NCBI RefSeq assembly: GCF_030269685.1
Contig: NZ_BSTT01000010.1
Location: 1-64,000, forward strand
DNA: 64,000 nt
Source of the DNA: Actinomycetospora sp. NBRC 106378
GTDB taxonomy: Bacteria; Actinomycetota; Actinomycetes; Mycobacteriales; Pseudonocardiaceae
Direction of reading: 5' to 3'
The translations under genes and the position numbers were made by a program. The notes beneath the pieces were generated by a model. That model saw only the letters and a program-made list of their open reading frames with translations, ran no database searches and was not told the origin of the DNA. This document shows, piece by piece, positions 52,608 to 60,776 of this stretch. Numbering within the stretch: position 1 is the stretch's first letter; each line of letters starts with the position of its first letter.

Positions 52608-53135
52608 GTGACCAGCGCCCCGCTCACGATCCGTCCCGCCGTCGCCGAGGACGTCGACGCCCTCCTCGAGCTCGTCCACGCCGCGTACCGGGGGGAGGGC
52701 GGCGCGAACGGCTGGACCACCGAGGCCGAGCTGATCGACGGGCCGCGCACCACCCGGGAGCTGCTCGCGGCCGACCTCGCCGACCCCGCCATCCACCTGC
52801 TCGTCGCCGGGGACCACGACGGGTGCTGCGCGGTCACGCACCGGGCGGGGGAGGAGGTCGCGTCGTTCGGGATGTTCGCGGTGCGCCCGGGACAGCAGGG
52901 CACGGGGCTGGGCAAGGCGCTGCAGGCGGCGGCCGAGGAGTACGCCCGCGGGGCGGGGGCCACGACGATGGAGCTCTGCGTCATCGACCGGCGCGCCGAG
53001 CTGATCGCCTGGTACGAGCGGCGCGGCTACGTGCGCACCGGGGAGAGCCGGCCGTTCCCCCACGGGGAGCCCGGCGTCGGGTTCCCGCGCGACGACGACT
53101 TCCGGTTCGCGGTGCTCCGCAAGCCCCTAGGCTGA
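52608..53135 (+). CDS. GNAT-family N-acetyltransferase
   Basis: 175 residues from GTG 52608. 'LTIRPAVAEDVDALLELVHAAYRG' (5-28), acetyl-CoA motif 'FAVRPGQQGTGLGKALQAAA' (about 87-106), and 'LIAWYERRGYVRTGESRPFP' at the end. Acceptor unknown. The following glycosylase-like gene starts 5 bp after its stop, so the two are probably co-transcribed. Confidence 0.92.
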   Translation: MTSAPLTIRPAVAEDVDALLELVHAAYRGEGGANGWTTEAELIDGPRTTRELLAADLADPAIHLLVAGDHDGCCAVTHRAGEEVASFGMFAVRPGQQGTGLGKALQAAAEEYARGAGATTMELCVIDRRAELIAWYERRGYVRTGESRPFPHGEPGVGFPRDDDFRFAVLRKPLG

Positions 53136-53140
53136 CGGTC

Positions 53141-53728
53141 GTGGCACCGCAGCTGACCCTCGCCCAGGACCCGGAGGCCGACGAGGTCCTCTCGCAGAAT
53201 CCGCTCGCGCTGCTCATCGGGATGGTGCTCGACCAGCAGTTCCCGATGGAGCGCGCGTTCGCCGGGCCGGCGCTGCTCACCGACCGGATCGGGGAGATCA
53301 CCGCCGAGAAGATCGCGGACTACGACCACGACGAGCTCGTCGCCGCCTTCACCGGCCCGCCCGCGCTGCACCGGTACCCGAAGTCGATGGCCGAGCGGGT
53401 CCAGGCGGTCTGCCGGGCGATCGTCGAGGACTACGGCGGCGACGTCACGCGGATCTGGACCGAGGCCGCCGACGGTCGCGACGTGTTCCGGCGCCTCAAC
53501 GCCCTGCCGGGCTGGGGGAAGATGAAGGCGCAGATCTTCACCGCGCTCCTGGGCAAGCAGCTGGGGCTCGACGCCGACGGGTGGCGCGAGGCGGCGGGGA
53601 ACTACGGCGACGAGGGCTCCCGACGCTCCATCGCCGACGTCGTCGACCAGACCACGCTCGCCGAGGTCCGCGACTTCAAGCAGGCCCAGAAGAAGGCCGC
53701 GAAGGAGAAGGCCGCCGCGAAGGGCTGA
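53141..53728 (+). CDS. HhH-GPD base-excision-repair-like protein
   Basis: 195 residues from a GTG. The helix-hairpin-helix part is 'LNALPGWGKMKAQIFTALLG' (about 119-138), matching the TIGR03252-type actinobacterial family. 'LLIGMVLDQQFPMERAFAGP' (about 20-39) is the first glycosylase helix. The Lys or Asp of classical bifunctional glycosylases is not obvious. A Lys/Ala-rich tail ends the protein. Probably binds damaged DNA; lesion specificity unknown. Confidence 0.9.
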   Translation: MAPQLTLAQDPEADEVLSQNPLALLIGMVLDQQFPMERAFAGPALLTDRIGEITAEKIADYDHDELVAAFTGPPALHRYPKSMAERVQAVCRAIVEDYGGDVTRIWTEAADGRDVFRRLNALPGWGKMKAQIFTALLGKQLGLDADGWREAAGNYGDEGSRRSIADVVDQTTLAEVRDFKQAQKKAAKEKAAAKG

Positions 53729-53736
53729 CCAGCGCC

Positions 53737-54672
53737 TCAGCGCTCGTGCCCGGCGCGGAGCCAAGTCACGTAGTCGGCGGCGGCGCTCGCCGTGTCGTAC
53801 TCGGGGACGTAGCCGGTGTCGGCGTGCAGCCGGTCGATCGCGAGCGCCGACCCCGTGGGCTGCGTGCCGCCGGGCAGGTCCAGCTCGGCGTCGGGGGCGA
53901 CCTGGTGCAGGGCGGCGATGACGTCGGCGTTGGTGGTGACCCGCCCCGAGGCGACGTTGTACGTGCGGTGGGCCAGGGACTCGGTGAGCTGGAGCAGGGC
54001 GATCGCGCGCCCGGTGTCCTTGACGTAGCAGAGGTCGAGCCCGTCGGAGAGGTGCGGTTGCCGGAGCAGCCCCCCGAGGTCGAGAGGTGTCCCGGACGCC
54101 GCTGCGTGGACGAGGGCGGGCGCGGCGAAGAACGGGTCCTCGTGACCGAGCGGGCCCCAGGTGCCGGAGATACGCAGGTTCACCATCTCGACCCCGGTGG
54201 CCTCCTCCAGCTGCTCGCCGAGGAGTTCGGCGATCTTCTTCGCGCGCGGGATCGGGTGCGGGGCGCTCAGCGGGACCGCCAGGTCCTCGGTGAGCGGCCC
54301 GGCGGGCTCGAGCCCGCCGTACACGCCGATCGTGCTGGCCAGTCCGACGCGGCGCACGCCCCACTCCCGGGCCACCCGGGCGACGTTCAGCAGCCCGTCG
54401 AGCACCCGCCCGGTCGCGCCGAGTCCGTCCTCGTCGTGGTGGTCGTACCCCGCGAGGTGGACGATCCCGTCGACCGGGTTCCGGCGCCCGATCTCGCGCA
54501 GCCCCTCGAGGTCCGCGACGTCGCCGCGCTCCATCACCACCGGCAGGTCCGCGAGGGCCGGTGGGACGACGCCGGCCCGGCGGGAGAGCAGCACGCAGGT
54601 CGCGCCGCGCTCGTGCAGGGCCCGGACGGTGTGCGTGCCGATGAAGCCGGTGCCGCCGGTCACGAGGATCAT
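53737..54672 (-). CDS. NAD(P)-dependent epimerase/dehydratase (extended SDR)
   Basis: 311 residues from ATG 54672 behind AGGAGG; 45 upstream in-frame bases include the operator region and are not coding. 'MILVTGGTGFIGTHTVRAL' binds NAD(P). The usual YxxxK is weakened to 'HPIPRAKKIAE' (Lys present, Tyr replaced by Pro/Ile context), so catalysis may differ from GalE types. 'DLCYVKDTGRAIALL' resembles the sugar-epimerase motif. Divergent from the MarR gene, which probably represses it. Confidence 0.88.
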   Translation of the reverse strand: MILVTGGTGFIGTHTVRALHERGATCVLLSRRAGVVPPALADLPVVMERGDVADLEGLREIGRRNPVDGIVHLAGYDHHDEDGLGATGRVLDGLLNVARVAREWGVRRVGLASTIGVYGGLEPAGPLTEDLAVPLSAPHPIPRAKKIAELLGEQLEEATGVEMVNLRISGTWGPLGHEDPFFAAPALVHAAASGTPLDLGGLLRQPHLSDGLDLCYVKDTGRAIALLQLTESLAHRTYNVASGRVTTNADVIAALHQVAPDAELDLPGGTQPTGSALAIDRLHADTGYVPEYDTASAAADYVTWLRAGHER

Positions 54673-54695
54673 GTCGACCTCCTGGTCGTTCAGCT

Positions 54696-54734
54696 GAGCA
54701 TTTGCTCTGCCGATCATCAGTAGTGCTGACGATC
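54696..54734. promoter_or_regulatory. Shared operator region of epimerase and MarR genes
   Basis: GATCATCAG-N5-CTGACGATC (54712-54734; 8 of 9 positions pair) is a typical MarR-sized dyad between the divergent starts. A second perfect dyad, GAGCA-TT-TGCTC, is at 54696-54707. Confidence 0.7.
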
Positions 54735-54757
54735 AGCGTAGGCGGTACTCTCCTCTC

Positions 54758-55210
54758 ATGTCGAGAGCGGAGCGCGTCAGTGGGGTGCGGGCGCACGACG
54801 ACGTCCTCGGCTACCTCCTCAAGCACGCGCACCTCGCGCTGGAGCAGCGCTCGGACACGGCCCTCGGACCGACGGGTCTGACGTCGAGGGATCTCGGGGT
54901 GCTGCGTGTGATCGCCGGTGGCGTGGCGCGATCCCAGCAGGAGGTCGCGGCCCTGCTCGGGGTGGACCGGACGACGATGGTCGCGCTCGTGGACTCGCTC
55001 GAACGTCGTGGGATCGTCGTCCGGCGTCCCGCGGAGCACGACCGACGTCGCAACGTCGTGGCCCTGACCGGAGCCGGCGAGGACCTGTTCGACGAGGCCG
55101 AACGGATCGCGACGGCGACGGAGGCCGCGTTCACCGCGGGGCTCGACGCCGGGGATGCGGAGCAGTTCCGCCGGGCCCTGCGTGTCGTCCTCGCGCCCGA
55201 CCGGAGTTGA
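54758..55210 (+). CDS. MarR-family transcriptional regulator
   Basis: 150 residues. Winged helix about 45-110: 'TSRDLGVLRVIAGGVARSQQEVAALLGVDRTTMVALVDSLERRGIVVRR' region, with the wing in 'PAEHDRRRNVVALTGAG'. N- and C-terminal helices form the dimer. Divergent from the epimerase, with a shared dyad. The ligand is unknown; phenolic or oxidant inducers are common in the family. Confidence 0.94.
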   Translation: MSRAERVSGVRAHDDVLGYLLKHAHLALEQRSDTALGPTGLTSRDLGVLRVIAGGVARSQQEVAALLGVDRTTMVALVDSLERRGIVVRRPAEHDRRRNVVALTGAGEDLFDEAERIATATEAAFTAGLDAGDAEQFRRALRVVLAPDRS

Positions 55211-55240
55211 CCCGAAGCCGTATCGACGATGAGCACGATC

Positions 55241-55305
55241 GGCGGTGGCCGGCGGGAGGTGCGGCTGCACCGGCGCGTCCGCGCCGGCCGACGTCGGCCA
55301 CCGCC
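55241..55305. terminator. Nested hairpin between MarR gene and cobF
   Basis: Outer arms GGCGGTGGCCG (55241-55251) and CGGCCACCGCC (55295-55305), perfect 11 bp. Inner stem CCGGCGC-GTCC-GCGCCGG (55270-55287). Probably terminates the MarR transcript before cobF. Same outer/inner design as the elements at 18.4 and 45.2 kb but unrelated in sequence. Confidence 0.6.
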
Positions 55306-55356
55306 GCGCCTGACCCGGGTACCGGCCGCCCCGCCGCCGTGCGGTGGGATGGATGC

Positions 55357-56118
55357 ATGCGCACCGTCCACGTCGTCGGCATCGGAGCCGGCTCACCCGG
55401 TCACCTCACGCTCGACGCCGTCGAGACGCTGGAGGGGGTCGACGTCGTGCTCCTCCTGCACAAGCGCGGCGCCGCCGACGAGCTCACCGACGCGCGCACC
55501 GCGATCGCCGAGCGCTTCGCCCCGCAGGCCCGCGTCGTCCGCCGTCAGGACGCGCACCGCGAGCGCGGCACCACCGAGGAGGGGCGCTACCTGCAGACCA
55601 CGCAGGAGTGGCGCGACGAGCGCCTCGCGCTCTACGAGGAGCTCATCTCCACCGAGGTTCCCGACGGCGGGTCGGTCGCCCTGCTGGCCTGGGGGGACCC
55701 CGGCATCTACGACGGCACGGTCGACACCGTGGAGCGCATCGTCGAGCGCGGGAACGTGGAGATCGCGTGGACGGTGGTCGCCGGGATCTCCGCGCCCGCG
55801 GCCCTCACCGCCGCGCACCGCGTGACGATGACCCGGACGGGACGACCCGCCGTCGTGACCCCCGCACGGCAGGTGATCGCGGGCACGCCCGCCGAGCGGG
55901 CCGACCTCGTCGTCATGCTCGACGGCGCCGACCAGCACGGGGTCGACGCCCTCGACGACGACGCGACCGTCTACTGGGGCGCCTACCTCGGCACTCCGGA
56001 CGAGACGCTGATCAGCGGACGCCTGGGCGACGTCCGGACCGAGATCCTGTCCACGCGCGCGGAGCTCCGGGCGCGCAAGGGCTGGATCATGGACACCTAC
56101 CTAGTCCGCCGGGACTGA
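55357..56118 (+). CDS. cobF: Precorrin-6A synthase (deacetylating)
   Basis: 253 residues, the family length; ATG 55357 aligns with the expected start. 'VVGIGAGSPGHLTLDAVETL' (6-25) is the tetrapyrrole-methyltransferase SAM loop, and 'LLAWGDPGIYDGTVDTVERI' (about 108-127) and 'VVAGISAPAALTA' follow. It methylates C1 of precorrin-5 and releases acetate in aerobic cobalamin synthesis. Other cob genes are outside the window. Its stop overlaps the convergent NiCoT gene by 18 bp. Confidence 0.95.
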   Translation: MRTVHVVGIGAGSPGHLTLDAVETLEGVDVVLLLHKRGAADELTDARTAIAERFAPQARVVRRQDAHRERGTTEEGRYLQTTQEWRDERLALYEELISTEVPDGGSVALLAWGDPGIYDGTVDTVERIVERGNVEIAWTVVAGISAPAALTAAHRVTMTRTGRPAVVTPARQVIAGTPAERADLVVMLDGADQHGVDALDDDATVYWGAYLGTPDETLISGRLGDVRTEILSTRAELRARKGWIMDTYLVRRD

Positions 56119-57228
56119 CTTCAGGCCCTTCTCCCAGCGCTCCTCCACCCGGCCGAACCGCCAGACGACGAGGGCGACCACCCAGGCGAGGACGAAGAGC
56201 CCGACGATCCAGAAGCCGACGTCGTCGAGCGGGAGGTTCGCGACCCAGGCGAGCGGCCCGTCCTGGATGTCCAGCTGGTCGGTGAGGATCGAGATGAGCT
56301 CGATCAGGCCGATGACCAGCGCGACGACGACGGACAGCGACGTGATCGTGATGTTGTAGAAGACCTTGCGCACCGGGCGCATGAAGGCCCAGCCGTAGGC
56401 GAAGCACATGAACGCGCCGTCGAGGGCGTCGAACAGGCTCATCCCGGCGGCGAACAGGATCGGCAGCACGAGCACCGCCCACCAGGGCAGGGTCGCGGCC
56501 GCGGCGCCGCCGGCGAGGACGAGCAGCGAGACCTCGGTGGCGGTGTCGAAGCCGAGGCCGAACAGCACGCCCACCGGGTACATGTGGCCGGGTCGGCGCA
56601 CCGCCTTCGTCACCCGGCCGAGGAAGCGGTTCATGAAGCCGCGCTCGTCGAGGTGGCGCTCGAGCTCGGCCTCGTCGTAGTCGCCGTGGCGCATCCGTCG
56701 GAAGATCCGCACGATGCCGATCAGCACGACGAGGTTGATCACGCCGATCAGGATCAGGAACACCCCGCTGACCGCGGTGCCGATCAGCCCGCCGATCACC
56801 TTGAGCGGCGAGTCGTCGTCACCGATCTCGCTCGTCACGGCGCGCACGCCGAGGCCGAGCAGCAGCACCAGGACGAACACGATCGTGGAGTGGCCGAGGG
56901 AGAACCAGAACCCGACCGTCAGCGGTCGGGGGCGGCGCTCGTCGTCGGTCCGGTCGGCCAGCAGCTTGCGGGTGGTGTTGTCGATCGCCGCGATGTGGTC
57001 GGCGTCGAACGCGTGGCGCATGCCGAGCAGGTAGGCGGTCAGCCCGAGGCCCAGGCCGAACACCCCGGCGTCGCCGAGGTCGTAGTTGTTCGGCGCGATG
57101 AAGACGGCGAGGACGCCCCAGCCGACGACGTGCAGCAGGAGCACGGCGGCGGTCATCCCGGCGACGGACAGCTTCTCCGGCCGCGACATCGCGAGGCGTC
57201 GCGTGCGGGTGGGGGCGGTGGCGGTCAC
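56101..57228 (-). CDS. NiCoT-family nickel/cobalt permease
   Basis: 375 residues from GTG 57228 (ATG 57189 possible). Signature 'RHAFDADHIAAIDNTTR' (about 72-88) binds the metal; 'GLGFDTATEV' (about 235) is the second family motif; about eight membrane helices. Members import Ni2+ and/or Co2+. Adjacency to cobF suggests cobalt for cobalamin, while a Nur-like box upstream would suggest nickel, so specificity is open. Confidence 0.93.
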   Translation of the reverse strand: MTATAPTRTRRLAMSRPEKLSVAGMTAAVLLLHVVGWGVLAVFIAPNNYDLGDAGVFGLGLGLTAYLLGMRHAFDADHIAAIDNTTRKLLADRTDDERRPRPLTVGFWFSLGHSTIVFVLVLLLGLGVRAVTSEIGDDDSPLKVIGGLIGTAVSGVFLILIGVINLVVLIGIVRIFRRMRHGDYDEAELERHLDERGFMNRFLGRVTKAVRRPGHMYPVGVLFGLGFDTATEVSLLVLAGGAAAATLPWWAVLVLPILFAAGMSLFDALDGAFMCFAYGWAFMRPVRKVFYNITITSLSVVVALVIGLIELISILTDQLDIQDGPLAWVANLPLDDVGFWIVGLFVLAWVVALVVWRFGRVEERWEKGLKSVPAD

Positions 57229-57259
57229 GAGCCGGGAGAGTCCCCCGTCCGGGTCACAG

Positions 57260-57306
57260 ATGCAATTAGCCTGCAGCTGGTCATGTCCGGCAATGACACC
57301 TGGTGT
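57260..57306 (-). promoter_or_regulatory. Candidate metal-regulator sites upstream of the NiCoT gene
   Basis: Minus strand CTGCAG-GCTAA-TTGCAT (57276-57260) resembles the Nur box of Streptomyces (TTGCAA-N5-TTGCAA type). GTCAT-N8-ATGAC (57280-57297) and ACACC-T-GGTGT (57296-57306) are further dyads. None is proven. Confidence 0.35.
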
Positions 57307-57377
57307 GCGTGGTGTCCGGAAAATCGGGCCCTGATCACCCGGTCGACCCCTGCCCGAAGTGGCAGTCGGCCGGCGGC

Positions 57378-58247
57378 TCAGCGGGGGAGGCGCTCGCCCA
57401 CCCGCCGGCCCCGGCGCGTGGCGGTGTCCATCACGGCGGGTGCAGGCGCGCCACGCCGCGCGGCCCGGGTCGCGGCGAGCTCCGCGGGATCGCCGAACGC
57501 CTCCATCGCCGCCTCGAAGGCGGCGTCCGCGGCTGCGTCCCACGGGTGCGCCCGGCCGAGGGCGTCCCGGCGCGGGTGGGGCGGGAAGACCGAGGCGACC
57601 GGGACCTCACCGTCCGGGATCGGGTCGGTGGCGGCGTGCGTACGGCGGTGGGCGAGCAGGTCGGGCAGCAGGTGGGTGTTCGGCCCGAGCGGGCTCTCGC
57701 CGTCCGGCGGCGGGATCGGGGTGCACACCTCGACCCGCGCGACGGCCGTGCGGAACACCCGCGTGGCCCCGCTCGCGACGATCGCCCCCACCAGTGGCCC
57801 ATCCAGGGCCGACGCTCGGGCGCACCGGTCGACCAGGGCCCGGTCGTCGGTGCGGATGCACGCCTCGAGGTGGGCGACGCCGAGGCCGAGATCGACGAGC
57901 GTGCCGGGGGCGACGAGGGGATCGGGGTCGTCGCCGAGCACCGTGACGGCGGTCCGGGCCGGTCCGGCCGCCCGGTCGGCGGGTAGGCACAGGGCGACGG
58001 CGTGGGTCCAGTCGTCGGTGCCGACCGGCCGTCGCCACGCGCGGGGCGACAGCGTCCCGTGGTGCAGGTCGAGCCGCAGCGCGCCCTCGTCGCAGATCGC
58101 GGTGTGGCGGCCGGGGGCGTGCTCGACGGTCACCGTGACCCCGGGCGGGCGCAGGAACTCGGCGGTCGCCCCGAAGGTCCCGACGGCGAACCCGGCCAGC
58201 GGGTCGTCGACCCAGCCGGTGACGAACTCGTCCAGGAGGCTCTGCAC
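57378..58247 (-). CDS. Uncharacterised protein, possibly DUF6925-like
   Basis: 289 residues, no signal peptide or membrane helix. Conserved-looking text: 'LLDEFVTGWVDDPLAGFAVGTFGATAEF' at the start (4-31), 'RALVDRCARASALDGPLVGA' in the middle and 'VASVFPPHPRRDALGRAHPWD' near the end. No catalytic motif recognised. It is divergent from the nickel/peptide binding-protein gene and lies head-to-tail behind the NiCoT promoter region. A link to metal uptake is by position only. Confidence 0.75.
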   Translation of the reverse strand: MQSLLDEFVTGWVDDPLAGFAVGTFGATAEFLRPPGVTVTVEHAPGRHTAICDEGALRLDLHHGTLSPRAWRRPVGTDDWTHAVALCLPADRAAGPARTAVTVLGDDPDPLVAPGTLVDLGLGVAHLEACIRTDDRALVDRCARASALDGPLVGAIVASGATRVFRTAVARVEVCTPIPPPDGESPLGPNTHLLPDLLAHRRTHAATDPIPDGEVPVASVFPPHPRRDALGRAHPWDAAADAAFEAAMEAFGDPAELAATRAARRGAPAPAVMDTATRRGRRVGERLPR

Positions 58248-58281
58248 GCGACCAGTGTGACCGAGGCGGTGGGTAAAAGGT

Positions 58282-58300
58282 TCATCAACTAGTGAGATGA
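58282..58300. promoter_or_regulatory. Operator-like dyad upstream of the ABC importer
   Basis: TCATC-N9-GATGA (58282-58300) in an AT-rich patch (from 58273) just before the GTG at 58310. Candidate repressor site in the 62-bp divergent promoter. Confidence 0.45.
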
Positions 58301-58309
58301 TCTCCGATT

Positions 58310-59818
58310 GTGAGAGCCCTGGCCCCGGTCGTCCTCGTCCTCGCCCTCCTGCTGTCCGCCTGCGGGGGAGGCGCGCCCTCAGCCGACGGGGACGGGACCG
58401 TCGCGGTCGCGCTGCAGTTCCCGCCCCGCGCCGGCTACGCCTTCGACGCCGACGACGGCGGGCTCCTGACGAAGCTCGGCGTCGCCGAGCCGCTGGTCGC
58501 CCTCGACCCGCAGGGCAACGCGGTCCCGGGCCTGGCCACGTCGTGGACCCAGGACGGCACCTCGTGGCGGTTCACCCTGCGCGACGGCGTGACCTTCCAC
58601 GACGGCGCCCGCCTCGACGCGAACGCCGTGGTCACGGCACTGACCCACGTCCTCGGCCGGCCGGCGCCGCCCCGCGCGATCACCGACATCGGGCTGCAGG
58701 TGGCCGCCGAGGGACCGATGACGGTCCGTGCGACGACCACCGTGCCCGACCCGGTGCTGCCGCTGCGCCTGAGCTCGGGCGCCACGTCCATCCTGTCGCC
58801 GGCCGCGTACGGGACGGGACAGCAGCCCTCGCCGGTGAACACCGCGACGGGCCCGCTGCGGATGACGGAGATCCGCGGTAGCGAGGGCGCGACGCTGATG
58901 CGGTTCGACGGCTACCGGGGCGAGCGCGCGCGGGCCGCCCGGGTCGACGTCCGCTACGTCATCGACCCGCAGACCCGGGAGCTGGCCCTGCGCGCCGGCG
59001 ACGTCGGGTTCGCCGAGGGCCTGCCGGAGACCTCGCGGGCCGGGCTGGCGGCCGACCCGTCGGTGACCTTCAGCGAGTTCCCCTCGGCGCGCACGATCCT
59101 GCTGCAGCTCAACCAGTCCGCGCCGCCCTTCGCCGACGTGCGGGTCCGCAAGGCCGTCACCGCGGCGCTCGACCGGAACGTCCTCGCGAACCAGGTGCTC
59201 GGTGGCTCCGCGCTGCCGGCGTCGGACCTGTTCGGCCCGGCCGTGCCCTACGGCTCCACCCAGGCGCCGCCCCCCGCCGACGTCCCCGGGGCGCAGGCCC
59301 TGCTCGCCCAGGCCGGACACGGCCCGCAGAACCCGCTGCGCGTGCGGCTGTGGACCTTCCCCAACCGTCCGGAGCTGCCGGTCCTCGCGCAGGCGATCGC
59401 CTCGCAGCTGCAGGCCGCGGGTGTCGCCACCGACATCACCATCGGCGAGTACGACGCGCAGGAGCCCGAGGTGCTCGCCGGCCGCTACGACATGTTCCTG
59501 AACTCCCGCAGCTACCTCTCGGACTATCCCGACGCCGCGAGCACGCTGACCTCGGACTACACCTCCGGCGGCTCCTACGCGATCGACGGGTACCGCTCTC
59601 CGGCCTTCGATGCCCTGGTGGGGCAGCTGGGCACGGTGACCGACACCGCGGCACGGGCGCGGATCTACCGGCAGGCGGCCGGGATGCTGGTCACCGACGC
59701 GGTGGGGGTGCCGATCGTGCACCCGCGCAACACCGCCGCCGAGAAGGGCGTCACCGGCTTCGTCCCCGACCCGCTCGACCTCCGGCCGGTGCTCCCGGTC
59801 CTCGCCCCCGCCGGGTGA
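58310..59818 (+). CDS. ABC transporter substrate-binding lipoprotein (nickel/peptide, SBP family 5)
   Basis: 502 residues from a GTG. Lipobox 'LLLSACGGG' (Cys about 18). Family 5 motifs 'LVALDPQGNAVPGLATSWTQDGTSWRFTLRDGVTFHDG' span about 62-100; 'DVRVRKAVTAALDRNVLA' (about 275). Binds an oligopeptide, nickel-chelate or similar ligand and delivers it to the two permeases that follow. Near cobF and NiCoT, so a metal-chelate ligand is attractive, but peptide cannot be excluded. Confidence 0.93.
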   Translation: MRALAPVVLVLALLLSACGGGAPSADGDGTVAVALQFPPRAGYAFDADDGGLLTKLGVAEPLVALDPQGNAVPGLATSWTQDGTSWRFTLRDGVTFHDGARLDANAVVTALTHVLGRPAPPRAITDIGLQVAAEGPMTVRATTTVPDPVLPLRLSSGATSILSPAAYGTGQQPSPVNTATGPLRMTEIRGSEGATLMRFDGYRGERARAARVDVRYVIDPQTRELALRAGDVGFAEGLPETSRAGLAADPSVTFSEFPSARTILLQLNQSAPPFADVRVRKAVTAALDRNVLANQVLGGSALPASDLFGPAVPYGSTQAPPPADVPGAQALLAQAGHGPQNPLRVRLWTFPNRPELPVLAQAIASQLQAAGVATDITIGEYDAQEPEVLAGRYDMFLNSRSYLSDYPDAASTLTSDYTSGGSYAIDGYRSPAFDALVGQLGTVTDTAARARIYRQAAGMLVTDAVGVPIVHPRNTAAEKGVTGFVPDPLDLRPVLPVLAPAG

Positions 59819-59834
59819 CCGGTCTCCTCCTCCG

Positions 59835-60776
59835 GTGACTCTCCCCGTCGCTGCGCTCGCCCTCAGACGCCTCCTGCTCGTCCCGCTGGTGCTGCTCGCC
59901 GCCTCGGCCGTCGTGTTCGGTCTGCCGCGGCTGCTGGGCGGGAACGTCACGCGGTCGGTCATCCGGTCGCGCAGCCTCGCCTCGGCACCCGATCCGGCGG
60001 CGGAGGCGCGGCTCGCGGCCGAGCTGGGGCTCGACCGGCCGCTGCGCGACCAGTACCTCGCGTGGCTCGCCGGTGCCCTGCGCGGCGACCTCGGGCGGTC
60101 CTTCACGACGCGGGCCCCGGTCGCCCCGCAGGTCCTCGGCGCGGCCGGGGTCTCGGCCACCCTCGCCGTACTCGCCCTCGCGGTGGCCCTGGCGGTCGGG
60201 CTCCCCGCCGGAGTGAGCGCGGCGGACCGGCCGGGGCGGGTGGCGGACCGCGCCGTCGACCGGGTCGGGTCCGTGGCGCTGGCGGTACCGGAGTTCGTGA
60301 TCGGGCCGGCGCTCGTGCTGGTGCTCGCCGTGTGGGCCGGGTGGTTGCCCGCCCTCGGCTGGGGCACCGCGGACCGGGCGGTCCTGCCCGTGCTCACGCT
60401 CGCACTCTTCCCGGCGGCTCTCGCGGCCCGGCTGGTCCGGGCCGAGACCCGGGTCGCGCTCGCGCACCCGTCGACCGTCACCGCCGTCGCCAAGGGGCTG
60501 TCCCGACGGCGGGTCCTCGCGGTCCACGTGCTCCCGCGCTCGCTGACCGCGGTGCTCGCGGAGGCCGGGCCGTTCCTGGCCGGCACGCTCGGCGGGGCGG
60601 TGGTGGTGGAGGTCGTCTTCGACGTGCCCGGGCTCGGGCGGACGCTCGCGGAGGCCATCGGCTCCCGCGACCTGCCCACGATCCAGGCGGGGGTCGTCGT
60701 CGTGCTCGGGGTGGCGATGCTGCTGACCCTCGCCGCCGAGCTCGCGAGCCGAGCGCTGGACCCGAGGCTGCGGTGA
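59835..60776 (+). CDS. ABC transporter permease (NikB/DppB-like)
   Basis: 313 residues from a GTG. Six membrane helices. 'AELGLDRPLRDQYLAWLAGALRGDLGRSF' (about 57-85) is the typical DppB N-terminal region and 'EVVFDVPGLGRTLAEAIGSRDLPTIQAGVVV' (about 257-287) the EAA-loop end. Its stop overlaps the next permease by 4 nt. First of the two channel subunits. Confidence 0.93.
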   Translation: MTLPVAALALRRLLLVPLVLLAASAVVFGLPRLLGGNVTRSVIRSRSLASAPDPAAEARLAAELGLDRPLRDQYLAWLAGALRGDLGRSFTTRAPVAPQVLGAAGVSATLAVLALAVALAVGLPAGVSAADRPGRVADRAVDRVGSVALAVPEFVIGPALVLVLAVWAGWLPALGWGTADRAVLPVLTLALFPAALAARLVRAETRVALAHPSTVTAVAKGLSRRRVLAVHVLPRSLTAVLAEAGPFLAGTLGGAVVVEVVFDVPGLGRTLAEAIGSRDLPTIQAGVVVVLGVAMLLTLAAELASRALDPRLR

